Shown: positions 25,545 to 33,925, counted from the first letter of the stretch. The stretch: 64,000 nucleotides of DNA from Nitratireductor aquimarinus (GCF_046773475.1 NZ_CP177239.1:2976001-3040000); one strand, 5' to 3'. A program made the numbers and translations. The notes: a model not told the origin generated them from the sequence alone.

Positions 25545-26168
25545 ATGGACACGCTGCTGTTCGGCAAAAGCCTGCTGCTCGGGCTGGCCGTGGCAGCGCC
25601 CCTTGGACCGATTGGCGCCCTGTGCGTGAACAGGACGCTGGAGCATGGCCTGTGGGCCGGTGTTGCCGGCGGGCTGGGCACGGCGCTGGCCGATGCCGTC
25701 TATGCCGCGCTGGCGGCCATCGGGTTTGCGGCCTTCGCGGCCGCGCTGGCGGTCGTGGATGTGCCGCTCAAGCTTGTCGGCGGGGCGTTTCTCGCCTGGC
25801 TGGGCTGGAAGAGCCTGTCGCCTGCGCCTGTTCGGGCCGCAGCGGAGGCGCGGGCGAGCGATCTCGCCGGTACGGCTGCCGCGACCTTTTTCCTGACGAT
25901 CACCAATCCGATGACCATTCTGGCCTTTGCGGCGATGTTTGCCGGGCTCGGGCTGGCGGATTCTCCGCATCCCGCCGATGCGCTGGTGGTGGTTGTGGGC
26001 GTCTTCCTCGGCTCGTTGCTCTGGTGGTGCATTCTGAGCGGCGGGGTGGCGCTGGCGCGCACGCGGCTGCCGGACAGCCTGTCGCGCTGGGTGTCGCGCA
26101 TCTCCGGCGTGATCCTTCTGGCGTTCGCCGCTTTCGCAATCGGGTCGGTGGCGCTCGCCTATCTCTGA
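25545..26168 (+). CDS. LysE/RhtB family amino-acid exporter
   Basis: Inner-membrane exporter of 207 residues with six hydrophobic segments. It starts LLFGKSLLLGLAVAAPLGPIGALCVNRTL, the LysE family N-terminal signature with APLGPIG, and has FFLTITNPMTILAF in the middle. The ATG at 25545 lies one base after the Lrp stop and has only a weak GAGAAG site, consistent with translational coupling. The substrate amino acid cannot be assigned. Its 3' end overlaps the convergent AraC gene by 10 bp. Confidence 0.9.
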   Translation: MDTLLFGKSLLLGLAVAAPLGPIGALCVNRTLEHGLWAGVAGGLGTALADAVYAALAAIGFAAFAAALAVVDVPLKLVGGAFLAWLGWKSLSPAPVRAAAEARASDLAGTAAATFFLTITNPMTILAFAAMFAGLGLADSPHPADALVVVVGVFLGSLLWWCILSGGVALARTRLPDSLSRWVSRISGVILLAFAAFAIGSVALAYL

Positions 26169-27172
26169 CCGGCGGTGCCGGGCTTCCATTCGCTTGGCGT
26201 CGTGCCGGTGATGCGCCGGAATTCACGATTGAAATTGGACTTGGTGTTGAAGCCGCTTGAGAGCATGGCGTCGGTGACATTCGCGCCATCCTCCAGCGCG
26301 CGGCAGGCATGATGAATGCGGTGCGCGTTGATGTAGCGCGAGACGTTCTCTCCACTCACCAGATTGATGGCCGAAGAGAGCTGCTTGACCGGCACGTGGA
26401 GCCGTCGGGCGAGCCGCGCAAGTGTGAGTGCGGGATCGAGATAGAGCGTTTCGGACTGAAGCAGCGCGTCGAGCCGCTGGACGAGATGGGCGTCTTCTTC
26501 GCTTGGATGCGGGGGCTCGGCCATGGTTTCCGGCTCTGGCTCGCCGGTGGCGCTGGGCGACACGCTCAACAGGCCGATGGCGAGCAGGGCGGCTGACGAG
26601 AAGACGCTGATGATGAGCGGCGGCAGCCAGCTCTGGCCGGTCATGACGGCGAGCGCAATGAGCGCGTCGCTGAGCGCGGACAGGATGAGAGCGAGGCCGA
26701 TGCCGCCCCAGAGCCGGGCCGGCAGGCGACCGGCCTCAAGCCGCGCCAGAGGCAGGTCGTCGCCACTGCGGCGCAGCTTCACCAGAATGGCGACCCCGTA
26801 AAGAACGAAGACGCCCGGCACCACAACGTCCAGCGTGCCGGGCGCAAAGATGACGCAGAAGGCGGCGAAGGCCGGCGCCGTCAGATGCACGAGATCGCGC
26901 GGCAGCGAGAATGGCCGGAACGAGGCCGTCTGGAATGCCAGCCATGTGAGCGGCGGCACGAAGGTGGCGGTGACGGGCTGAAGGGGCAGGAGTGCGTCTA
27001 TGCCGTAATGCTGGCGCAGCGAAACGATGAGGCTCTGCAGTGCGCAGGCCGCAAGAAGCGCCATCAGGAATGGCGGGCGCTCGCCGGAAATGGCGATCCG
27101 GATGAGGAGCGCACCGAGCACGAGCGCGACGATCATCGGAATGGGAAGAACCAGCATGGGCGGTGTCTGCAT
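26159..27172 (-). CDS. AraC family regulator with seven-helix membrane domain
   Basis: The 337-residue protein has about seven hydrophobic segments in residues 8-230 and a C-terminal AraC DNA-binding domain (LTLARLARRLHVPVKQLSSAINL..., then MLSSGFNTKSNFNREFRRITGTTPSEW). Such membrane-anchored AraC proteins are found in proteobacteria; their ligand and target are usually unknown. ATG 27172 follows AGGAAAC and fits the first helix better than longer starts. The likely target is the divergent secreted hydrolase gene, by position only. Converges on and overlaps lysE. Confidence 0.85.
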   Translation of the reverse strand: MQTPPMLVLPIPMIVALVLGALLIRIAISGERPPFLMALLAACALQSLIVSLRQHYGIDALLPLQPVTATFVPPLTWLAFQTASFRPFSLPRDLVHLTAPAFAAFCVIFAPGTLDVVVPGVFVLYGVAILVKLRRSGDDLPLARLEAGRLPARLWGGIGLALILSALSDALIALAVMTGQSWLPPLIISVFSSAALLAIGLLSVSPSATGEPEPETMAEPPHPSEEDAHLVQRLDALLQSETLYLDPALTLARLARRLHVPVKQLSSAINLVSGENVSRYINAHRIHHACRALEDGANVTDAMLSSGFNTKSNFNREFRRITGTTPSEWKPGTAGQR

Positions 27173-27233
27173 GTTTCCTGCAAGGGCTTGGGTTGTGGCA
27201 TCGCCACCGGCCGGTGGCAATATCCGCCGAAGC

Positions 27234-27264
27234 ATCGGATCAAAAAGTGGTCTCCGGGTTTCCA
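27234..27264. repeat. Decayed copy of palindromic repeat family B
   Basis: GCATCGGATCAAAAAGTGG followed by TCTCCGGGTTT resembles the left half of the element at 9008. The closing arm is missing. It lies in the 332-bp gap between the AraC and hydrolase genes. Confidence 0.5.
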
Positions 27265-27277
27265 CTGCGTTGACGTT

Positions 27278-27388
27278 GTGCGTGGTTCGACAAGCTCACC
27301 ATGAGGGAAGTGGTGCTTTGCAAAGAGCTTCCGTTGAGGGGGGCACAACCAATGCCATCCCTCATGGTGAGCTTGTCGAACCACGCAC
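27278..27388. repeat. Perfect 30-bp inverted repeat with 51-bp centre
   Basis: The left arm (27278-27307, beginning GTGCGTGGTTCGACAAGC) and the right arm (27359-27388, ending GTCGAACCACGCAC) are exact reverse complements. The 51-bp centre contains CTTTGCAAAG. The GTTCGACAAGCTCACCATGAG arms belong to a repeat type widespread in alphaproteobacterial intergenic DNA. It occupies most of the hydrolase promoter region; the rest of the gap (27389-27504) holds no recognisable feature apart from the ribosome site. Confidence 0.9.
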
Positions 27389-27504
27389 GGCATCCAGAAC
27401 CCATGGTGCGAAATTCGGTTTGGCGCGACCTGAAACCGGTTCAAGGACGCGGATTGCCGGTGGCCCGGGCAGATTGGCGTCATCCAGATGAAAGGATGAC
27501 GGAT

Positions 27505-28524
27505 ATGAAAAAACTGCTTTCTGCTTTTCTCATTGGCATGGGTCTGACGGGCGCGGCCTTGGCCCAGCCGTTTGCCGGCTATGATCGACTGACCGTGAAG
27601 GCGGATCACCGCCCGTCGGTTCTGGCGGCTTCGGTGTGGTATCCGGCGGGCACGCCGACCTATCGCGGGCTGGTGGGCGACAATGCCGTGTTTCAGGGCA
27701 CGTCCGCCTATGTGGGTGCGGGGGTGGCGGAAGGGCGGTTTCCGCTGTTCGTGCTGTCCCATGGCTCGGGCGGCAATATGGACGCCATCTCGTGGCTTTC
27801 CTCAGCGCTTGCCCTGCGCGGCGCGATGGTGCTGGCGGTGAACCACCCGGGCAGCACGTCGGGCGATTCCTCGCCACGCCGCTCGGTGCGGCTCGATGAG
27901 CGGGCGGCCGATCTGAGCGCCGCGCTGGATGCGCTGTTTGATGAGCCGGCTTTTGTTGATCACGTGGACCGGTCCCGCATCGCATCGCTGGGTTTTTCGC
28001 TGGGCGGGGCTACGGCGCTGAACCTTGCCGGGCTGCGCTTCGATCCTGATGCGTTTGCCGACTATTGCGCCTGGATTGGTGATGGTGGTCAGGACTGTGT
28101 GTTCTTCTCCAAAGGCGGTGTCGATCTGAATGCACTGCCGGAGGGCTTTGGCGCGCAGCTGCGTGATGAGCGCATCGGACGGGCCATCGCCATCGATCCG
28201 GGCATGACCTATGCGGCGACGCCTGAGAGCATTGCGGGGACCGACATGCCGGTGCTGCTCATCAATCTTGGTGAGGCCCATCTGTTCAAGGCTGCGGATG
28301 TGGGGCCGGACGGGAGCGATCTTGCCGGAAAGCTGCCCTCTGCCGTGTTGAAGACGATTGCGCCGGCGCATCACTTCACCTTCCTCGCGAAGTGCAAGCC
28401 GGAAGGGGCGGCAATGCTGGCCGAGGAGAAGGACGACCCGGTGTGTGACGACCCGGACGGCGCAGACCGGGCGGCGGTTCACGAGGCGATTGTCGAGGAG
28501 ATCGCGGCGTTTGCCGGGCTTTGA
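27505..28524 (+). CDS. Secreted alpha/beta hydrolase (dienelactone hydrolase/lipase-like)
   Basis: The 339-residue protein has a signal peptide (MKKLLSAFLIGMGLTGAALAQ). The hydrolase core shows VLSHGSGGNMDAI (oxyanion region), nucleophile elbow GFSLGG with Ser165, and a late His in APAHHFTFL as the probable catalytic base. It resembles the PAF-acetylhydrolase/dienelactone-like proteins of proteobacteria; the natural substrate is unknown. ATG 27505 follows AAGGA; an ATG three codons earlier is possible. Three cysteine-containing segments (DYCAWIG..DCVFF, AKCKPE, PVCDD) suggest periplasmic disulfides. Confidence 0.82.
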   Translation: MKKLLSAFLIGMGLTGAALAQPFAGYDRLTVKADHRPSVLAASVWYPAGTPTYRGLVGDNAVFQGTSAYVGAGVAEGRFPLFVLSHGSGGNMDAISWLSSALALRGAMVLAVNHPGSTSGDSSPRRSVRLDERAADLSAALDALFDEPAFVDHVDRSRIASLGFSLGGATALNLAGLRFDPDAFADYCAWIGDGGQDCVFFSKGGVDLNALPEGFGAQLRDERIGRAIAIDPGMTYAATPESIAGTDMPVLLINLGEAHLFKAADVGPDGSDLAGKLPSAVLKTIAPAHHFTFLAKCKPEGAAMLAEEKDDPVCDDPDGADRAAVHEAIVEEIAAFAGL

Positions 28525-28535
28525 GCCGGCCTGAT

Positions 28536-30311
28536 CTAGCTGTTGCCGTTGATGGCGTGTGTCTTGCGCAGTTGCCAGCGGATTTCCGGGTTCTCGGAAG
28601 CCGCGGTGTAGAGCACGATCTGGCGGCTCTTGCGGGGGCCGCCAAGGCCGGCGAAGAAGATCGATTCCTCGACCACGGGAACGATGTTCTCGACCGTGAA
28701 GAGCCAGGTGTCGGTCGCCTCGCCGGCGAGGATGTGGCGGCCTTCGGGATCGCGGTAGATGTCGATGTCGGGGTGGATGTGGAAGCGCACGGCCACGGCA
28801 TCGTTTCCGACAGCCGTGGACGGCGAGCCGTCCGGGCGCATGACGCGGTCGACGCCTTCGAGAAATGCGCCGTCTTCGGAAAGGGAGAGGGCGCGCTCAT
28901 GCAGGAGGCCGAAGCGCGAGACATAGCCATTGTGGCTGGCGGTGAAGCGGTGGACGCCATTGGCGTCGTCGCGCTGGCATTCGACCTTGCGCGGGCCGCC
29001 GATGAGCGGCGTGCCGATCAGCTCGCTCCAGCGCGAGGAGAGGCTGAAGCGGGCCTGCGATGTGTCGTTGAGCGTGACGGTGGAATGGGCCGCCGTGGTG
29101 CGGGCAAGCGGGCGGTAGCTGTCATCGCCGTAATTGTCGATGCCGCTGTTGACCACGAACTGATGCCGGCCCGACGACATCTCGAAGGAGAGGCAGCCCG
29201 CATGGGCGAAATGGGAGAGGTCTGCCGGTGGCGGAGCGGCCGTGTCGGCGATAACCGTGGTGGCGCCGAGCGCCAGCCGCTCATAGCCCGAATGGGGTGC
29301 ATGCAGGAGCGGCGCGCCGCCGGTGTCGTCATAGCGCAGGATGGCGGCGACGCTGTCGTGCTGGGTGATGCCCATGCCGTTGAAACGGGCGAGCGAGCCG
29401 TCACGGTGGCGAAAGAAGCGCAGCGCCGGCAGCATGCGCTCCACGGCGTCGATGAGCGCCTGCGGCGGCTGCTCGGCCTGATTGGTGTAGGTTTGCCGGA
29501 GCGGCAACAGGTCGGTCAGAAGCTCCATGATGGCGCGCGGATTGCGCGATACATGGCCACCATCGGCGAGGATCTGGCGTTCGAGCTCCTGGGCGAGATT
29601 GCGGCTGGCTGTCTTGACCGCGGCGGCGGGGGCCGGCAGCGAAAGGGCGCAGAAGGCGAGCGCGATGCGGGCGCGCAGCCGGTCTTCGCCATCGGGCATC
29701 TCGCGGGTGTTGGTGCGCAGATAGCGCATCTGCACGGCGAGCATTTTCAGGAACTGGCGATAGAAGGGCAGCTCCGCTCCCTGCAGCACCACCGAGGAAT
29801 GCTGTAGCCAGGCGATGAGACGCTTGGCCGTGGTGCCGGGCTCCCATGGTGTGCCGGAGATGCGTTTGCCGTAGAGCGTCATCCACTCTTCCACCAGCGC
29901 GCGGGCATTGGCAGAGGCCAGCTCGCTCTGGGCGGCGCGCATGTGGCGCAGCCAGCGGAAGCTGTGCAGGGCCTCCTGCCAGGGGCGGTCGGTGACGGGA
30001 ACGCGGAACGGCGACTGGCCGCGTGTTTCGACCAGCTGGCCGGCGAGCAGGAACTGGCCGTGATAGATGTCGCGCGCCACCTGCGGGTCTGCGATGCGCA
30101 GATCAGGCGGGGCGATCAGCACCCGCTCGGGCGTGCGGCCGGAATAGCGCCAGCGATAGGTCGGACCCGCGCGCAAGCGGCGGCGCAGGCGCGCCCACGC
30201 CTGCCGCGCAACAAGGCCCCACAGCTCGTGGGGGGAATGTCCTCGTGCTTGATCCAACGACCGAGTTTTCTTTCTGTGACCCCAAATCAGGCGAGAGTCT
30301 AAATGATTCAA
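28536..30311 (-). CDS. Heparinase II/III family protein
   Basis: The protein of about 591 residues has the N-terminal alpha/alpha toroid (WRYSGRTPERVLIAPPDLR; FRWLRHMRA; LIAWLQHSSV) and the C-terminal heparinase II/III beta domain (FEMSSGRHQFVVNSGIDNYGDDSY; STVTLNDTSQARF; HNGYVSRFGLLHERALSLS). It is a probable polysaccharide lyase or envelope-polysaccharide protein, widely conserved beside rsmB and purH in this order, but its substrate is unproved. The start is uncertain: no ATG occurs in the first ~160 codons; TTG at 30311 or TTG at 30257 are candidates and neither has a ribosome site. Confidence 0.88.
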   Translation of the reverse strand: MNHLDSRLIWGHRKKTRSLDQARGHSPHELWGLVARQAWARLRRRLRAGPTYRWRYSGRTPERVLIAPPDLRIADPQVARDIYHGQFLLAGQLVETRGQSPFRVPVTDRPWQEALHSFRWLRHMRAAQSELASANARALVEEWMTLYGKRISGTPWEPGTTAKRLIAWLQHSSVVLQGAELPFYRQFLKMLAVQMRYLRTNTREMPDGEDRLRARIALAFCALSLPAPAAAVKTASRNLAQELERQILADGGHVSRNPRAIMELLTDLLPLRQTYTNQAEQPPQALIDAVERMLPALRFFRHRDGSLARFNGMGITQHDSVAAILRYDDTGGAPLLHAPHSGYERLALGATTVIADTAAPPPADLSHFAHAGCLSFEMSSGRHQFVVNSGIDNYGDDSYRPLARTTAAHSTVTLNDTSQARFSLSSRWSELIGTPLIGGPRKVECQRDDANGVHRFTASHNGYVSRFGLLHERALSLSEDGAFLEGVDRVMRPDGSPSTAVGNDAVAVRFHIHPDIDIYRDPEGRHILAGEATDTWLFTVENIVPVVEESIFFAGLGGPRKSRQIVLYTAASENPEIRWQLRKTHAINGNS

Positions 30312-30362
30312 AGATTTGTGCGAAGTTGAAATATATCAGGACGCACAGATGGCAGGGCCGGC

Positions 30363-31757
30363 TCAGCGCTGGCGAATGAGGCGCGCAGCGAAGAAGCCGT
30401 CGAGCCCCCGCGCCAGCGGATCCTCGCCGAGCGTGTCGGCGGGCGTGGTGCGCAGGAAGCCTTCGGGCGTGACGAAGGCGGCGATGCCGGGCGCTTCGTC
30501 AGGCTGGATGGGATCGAGCGCCACGTCCGGCGTTTCGGCCAGGAAGGCTTCAAGCATGTCCTCGCCTTCGGCCCGGTCGAGCGAGCAGTTGGAAAACACG
30601 ATCCGCCCGCCGGGTTTCACCAGCGTCACGGCATGGTCGAGCAGGGCGCGCTGCAGGGCGGCGAGCTTCTCGATGTCTTCAGGCGACTTGGTCCACGGCA
30701 CATCCGGGTGGCGGCGCACCGTGCCGGTGGACGAGCAGGGGGCGTCGATGAGGATGGCGTCGAAGGGCGTGTCCGGCTGGAACTTGCGGATGTCGGACTC
30801 GACGATCTCAGCATCGAGGCGAAGCCGCGTCAGGTTCTCGGCAAGCCGCTTCAGGCGGCTCTTCGACAGGTCGACGGCGGTGACGTCTGCGCCGGCATGG
30901 ATGAGCTGCGCGGTCTTGCCGCCGGGGGCGGCGCAGAGATCCGCCACGCGCGCGCCGGCGATGTCGCCGAGCAGCTTTGCGGGCAGGCTGGCAGCCGTGT
31001 CCTGCACCCACCACGCGCCCTCCTCGAAGCCCGGAAGCGTGTCGACGCCGGCCTCGAGCCGGGCGATCCGCACGGTGCCCGTGGGCAGCACGATGCCGCC
31101 CAGCGCCTCGGCCCAGCGCTGCGGGTCTTCCTTGACGGTAAAGTCCACCGGCGGCTCAACGCGATGCATGGCGAGAATGGCGGCGGTGGTCTCCGCGCCA
31201 TAGGCCGCTTCCAGCCGCCCGGCAAACCAGTCCGGCGCTTCACGCGTCTGGTCGAGGGCGGCGGGCAGTGCGCGCGCCTTCACGCGGATCAGATTACGCA
31301 GCACGCCATTGACGAGACCGGCAAAGCGGGCAAGGCGCGGGTCGCTCTTCGCCTGGGTGACGGCGAGGTCGACGGCGGCGCTGTCGGGCACGTCGAGAAA
31401 CAGGATCTGTGCTGCCGCCACATGCAGCGCGTGAGAGAGCGCGCGGGCATTGGCCGGCAGGGGGCGCTCCAGACGGCGCGCGAGCAGGGCCTCGATGGTG
31501 CTGCGATGGCGCAGGGCGCTCATCAGGATGGCGCGCACCAGCGAGCGGTCGCGCGCATCAAGCGCGCGGAAATTGGGCTGGCCATGGGCCGGGTCGGTAA
31601 GCCCGTCGAGCGAGGCGTGGGCATCCACGACGGCGGCGAGCAGCTTTGTCGCCACGCGGCGCGTTTCAAGGCCGGGCTTATCAGGCTCTTGGTTTACTGG
31701 GCGGTTCTGACCGGCGGGCTTCTTCCCGGCCGTGCGGCGTGCGTTCGGGCGGCTCAC
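30363..31757 (-). CDS. rsmB: 16S rRNA (cytosine-5)-methyltransferase, RsmB/Sun family
   Basis: The SAM-dependent rRNA m5C methyltransferase, 464 residues, has an N-terminal NusB-like RNA-binding domain (RRVATKLLAAVVDA to about 160) and a C-terminal methyltransferase domain: SAM motif DLCAAPGGKTAQL, motif IV IDAPCSSTGTVRRHPDV, and motif VI SNCSLDRAEGED with the catalytic Cys. The GTG start shares bases with the htpX stop (GTGA), indicating translational coupling. RNA target by family only; the closest relatives in alphaproteobacteria are simply annotated RsmB/NOP. Confidence 0.9.
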   Translation of the reverse strand: MSRPNARRTAGKKPAGQNRPVNQEPDKPGLETRRVATKLLAAVVDAHASLDGLTDPAHGQPNFRALDARDRSLVRAILMSALRHRSTIEALLARRLERPLPANARALSHALHVAAAQILFLDVPDSAAVDLAVTQAKSDPRLARFAGLVNGVLRNLIRVKARALPAALDQTREAPDWFAGRLEAAYGAETTAAILAMHRVEPPVDFTVKEDPQRWAEALGGIVLPTGTVRIARLEAGVDTLPGFEEGAWWVQDTAASLPAKLLGDIAGARVADLCAAPGGKTAQLIHAGADVTAVDLSKSRLKRLAENLTRLRLDAEIVESDIRKFQPDTPFDAILIDAPCSSTGTVRRHPDVPWTKSPEDIEKLAALQRALLDHAVTLVKPGGRIVFSNCSLDRAEGEDMLEAFLAETPDVALDPIQPDEAPGIAAFVTPEGFLRTTPADTLGEDPLARGLDGFFAARLIRQR

Positions 31758-32803
31758 GACCAGGGGCCTTTCGATCCATCGGCGTCACGGCCCCATTTCT
31801 GCTGGGGCTTTGGGGCGGGCTTTGGTCGCTGAGGCGGTTCGTCTGGCCGTGCGTCCGGTCTCGCCCCCGGTCTTGCCCCCCACGGGCCGTGGTTCGCATC
31901 CTCTTCAGGTGCGGGATCGCGCTGTGGGGCGGAAGGCCAGGCCTGCCGCCCGCCGCCACGGGGTTCCTCCGCCATGGCGTAGAGGGCCGCGATGCGGTTG
32001 TCCGTGTCGGGGTGGGTGGAGAACAGATTGTCCATGCGCTCGCCCGACAGCGGGTTGATGATGAACATGTGTGCGGTGGCGGGATTGCGCTCGGCGTCCT
32101 GATTGACCACCTGTTTGGCGCGCCGGGCGATCTTGTCGAGCGCGGAGGCGAGCCACAGCGGGTTGCCGCAGATCTCCGCGCCGCGCCGGTCGGCCGAATA
32201 TTCGCGGGTGCGGCTGATGGCCATCTGCACCATCATGGCGGCGAGCGGAGCGACGATCATTGCAACGAGCACGCCAATGAAGCCGAGCGGATTGTTGTTG
32301 TCGCGGTTGCCGCCGAAGAAGAAGGCGAAATTGCCGAGCATGGAGATCGCGCCGGCCAGCGTCGCCGTGATCGTCATGGTCAGCGTGTCGCGGTTCTGCA
32401 CATGGGCGAGCTCGTGCGCCATCACGCCGGCGACCTCTTCATAGCTCAGCCGGTCGAGCAGGCCGGTGGTGGCTGCGACAGCGGCATTCTGCGGGTTGCG
32501 GCCGGTGGCAAACGCGTTGGGCTGGTCGTTCTTGATCAGGTAGACGCGCGGCATGGGAAGGTCGGCGCGGGCCGCCAGATCGCGCACGATGGCGTAATAT
32601 TCCGGGGCGTTGCGCTCGTCCACTTCGACGGCGTGGTGCATTTTGAGCACCATCTTGTCGGAATTCCAGTAGCTGAACAGATTCATGCCGGCGGCAAACA
32701 GGAAGGCGATCATCATGCCGCCACTGCCTCCGATCAGATAGCCCACGCCCATGAAAAGGGCCGTCATGAAGGCCAAGAGCATCGCGGTGCGTATCGTGTT
32801 CAT
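31754..32803 (-). CDS. htpX: Membrane zinc metalloprotease HtpX
   Basis: Inner-membrane M48 protease that degrades misfolded membrane proteins, 349 residues. Two N-terminal helices precede the HEXXH zinc site MAHELAHVQNRD (His130, Glu131, His134); two more hydrophobic stretches follow, and the third ligand Glu lies in SRTREYSADRRGAE. After the conserved ST.HPDTDNRIAAL there is a ~60-residue Pro/Arg/Gly-rich hydrophilic tail, longer than in enterobacterial HtpX. Start at 32803 (MNTIRTAMLLAFMTALFMG). Couples to rsmB by a 4-bp overlap. Confidence 0.94.
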   Translation of the reverse strand: MNTIRTAMLLAFMTALFMGVGYLIGGSGGMMIAFLFAAGMNLFSYWNSDKMVLKMHHAVEVDERNAPEYYAIVRDLAARADLPMPRVYLIKNDQPNAFATGRNPQNAAVAATTGLLDRLSYEEVAGVMAHELAHVQNRDTLTMTITATLAGAISMLGNFAFFFGGNRDNNNPLGFIGVLVAMIVAPLAAMMVQMAISRTREYSADRRGAEICGNPLWLASALDKIARRAKQVVNQDAERNPATAHMFIINPLSGERMDNLFSTHPDTDNRIAALYAMAEEPRGGGRQAWPSAPQRDPAPEEDANHGPWGARPGARPDARPDEPPQRPKPAPKPQQKWGRDADGSKGPWS

Positions 32804-32922
32804 TGTTGTCCAAGCTCCAGAAACAGGCCGCGCCGGGCATTTTCGACCGCGCGACCAATCGCTTATATGATGGGGAACGCGCTTCGTGTATTCAATAATC
32901 CGGTTTTCGAGAGGAAGTTGCG

Positions 32923-33129
32923 GTGAAAGACGAAACGGACCGAAAAGAAGATGCGTCGGCAAAGGTTCTCTCGCCGGCAGCCGAGCGCGCGCTGGCGGAA
33001 GCCGAGGCGCGCCGGAAGAACATCGAGGCTGCTGCCGCAAAGGCTCCGAAGGAGCTGGGCGGGCGCGGCGGCCATGACCCGGCGCGCTACGGCGACTGGG
33101 AAGTGAAGGGCATCGCCACCGATTTCTGA
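32923..33129 (+). CDS. SDHAF4-like protein (DUF1674)
   Basis: The 68-residue soluble protein has a C-terminus GGRGGHDPARYGDWEVKGIATDF that is the DUF1674/SDHAF4 signature; in mitochondria SDHAF4 assists maturation of the flavinylated succinate dehydrogenase subunit. The N-terminal half is charged and coiled-coil-like (AAERALAEAEARRKNIEAAA). The GTG start at 32923 is preceded by GAGGAAG. Divergent from htpX, a location typical for the order. The alphaproteobacterial role in complex II assembly is inferred from the eukaryotic homologue. Confidence 0.85.
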   Translation: MKDETDRKEDASAKVLSPAAERALAEAEARRKNIEAAAAKAPKELGGRGGHDPARYGDWEVKGIATDF

Positions 33130-33148
33130 CAGGGTTGCCCGGATCCTA

Positions 33149-33625
33149 ATGAAGGAATATATTCCTTCCATGATCCGGTCTCGCCTGAAATGCATGGTCA
33201 TTGTCTTGCTCGCGCTCTTCTGGAGCGGGCAGACGGCTGCGCTTGCCGGGCGCAGAGAGGCGATACCCGGCCCCGTGCGGGCGAGCGTTCTGCGCGTTGT
33301 TGACGGCGACACCTTCATCGCCGAGGCGCATATATGGCCGGGGCAGCGCATCACGGTGAGTGTGCGCATTCGCGGCGTCGACGCGCCGGAGCTTCGCAGC
33401 CGATGCGCCGCCGAGAAGGCGGCGGCCCGCCAGGCGAAGGCTGCGCTTCAAGTGCTTCTGGATGGCGGAACGGTGTGGATCAGCGCCATCAGCGGCGGCA
33501 AATATTACGGGCGGGTTCTGGCCGATGTCGCGACGGAGCCGGGTGGCGATGTGGCCGCGCGGCTGCTCGATGCGCAGCTGGTGGCTGCCTATGGCGGTGG
33601 CCGGCGGGTTTCGTTTGTCTGCTGA
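33149..33625 (+). CDS. Secreted thermonuclease-like (staphylococcal nuclease fold) protein
   Basis: The 158-residue protein has a hydrophobic N-terminal signal (MVIVLLALFWSGQTAALAG). The SNase-fold core shows VLRVVDGDTFIAEA, VRIRGVDAPELRSRCAAEK and YGRVLADVATEPGGDVAARLLDAQLV. The catalytic Arg of RIRGVDAPE is present. It probably degrades nucleic acid in the periplasm or outside. ATG 33149 or 33170 could be the start; the DNA between them carries the palindrome GGAATATATTCC. Only 19 bp follow the SDHAF4-like stop, so the two may be co-transcribed. Confidence 0.8.
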   Translation: MKEYIPSMIRSRLKCMVIVLLALFWSGQTAALAGRREAIPGPVRASVLRVVDGDTFIAEAHIWPGQRITVSVRIRGVDAPELRSRCAAEKAAARQAKAALQVLLDGGTVWISAISGGKYYGRVLADVATEPGGDVAARLLDAQLVAAYGGGRRVSFVC

Positions 33626-33646
33626 TGGGGCGGGTTTTGAAGCGTC

Positions 33647-33865
33647 GGCGCTCGCCCCTCATCCTCACCTTCTCCCCGTGCACGGGGAGAAGGGGGCGTT
33701 TAAGCCTGCGTCTTCTTCCTGGGTCGTTGTGCGTTCATGTGGAGGCACAAAGGACCTGATTCAAACTTGGAGTTTAAGGCCGATTCGGGTTCGACGCTCG
33801 AGCATGGCGTCCTTCTCCCCGCTGGCGGGGAGAAGGTCCCGGCAGGGGGATGAGGGGCGAGCGCC
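33647..33865. repeat. Composite repeat with perfect 18-bp terminal inverted repeats (family C)
   Basis: Ends GGCGCTCGCCCCTCATCC (33647-33664) and its exact reverse complement (33848-33865). Just inside each end lies a hairpin of the form CCTTCTCCCCG-N-CGGGGAGAAGG. The ~110-bp centre has no recognisable gene. Half-copies occur at 42593-42652, 42812-42857 and 43170-43216. It resembles non-autonomous RIME/MITE-like elements; no target duplication was seen. Confidence 0.8.
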
Positions 33866-33892
33866 TTCCTTTCAGACAGGGAACCCATACCC

Positions 33893-33925
33893 AAAAAACA
33901 AAAGGCCGCTCCCGAAGGAACGGCC
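33893..33925 (-). terminator. Rho-independent terminator of the small minus-strand unit
   Basis: On the minus strand: stem GGCCGTTCC / GGAGCGGCC with a TTCG tetraloop, then TTTTGTTTTTT. It ends a transcript coming from about 34,080, where the only candidate gene is the 22-codon ORF. Confidence 0.88.
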
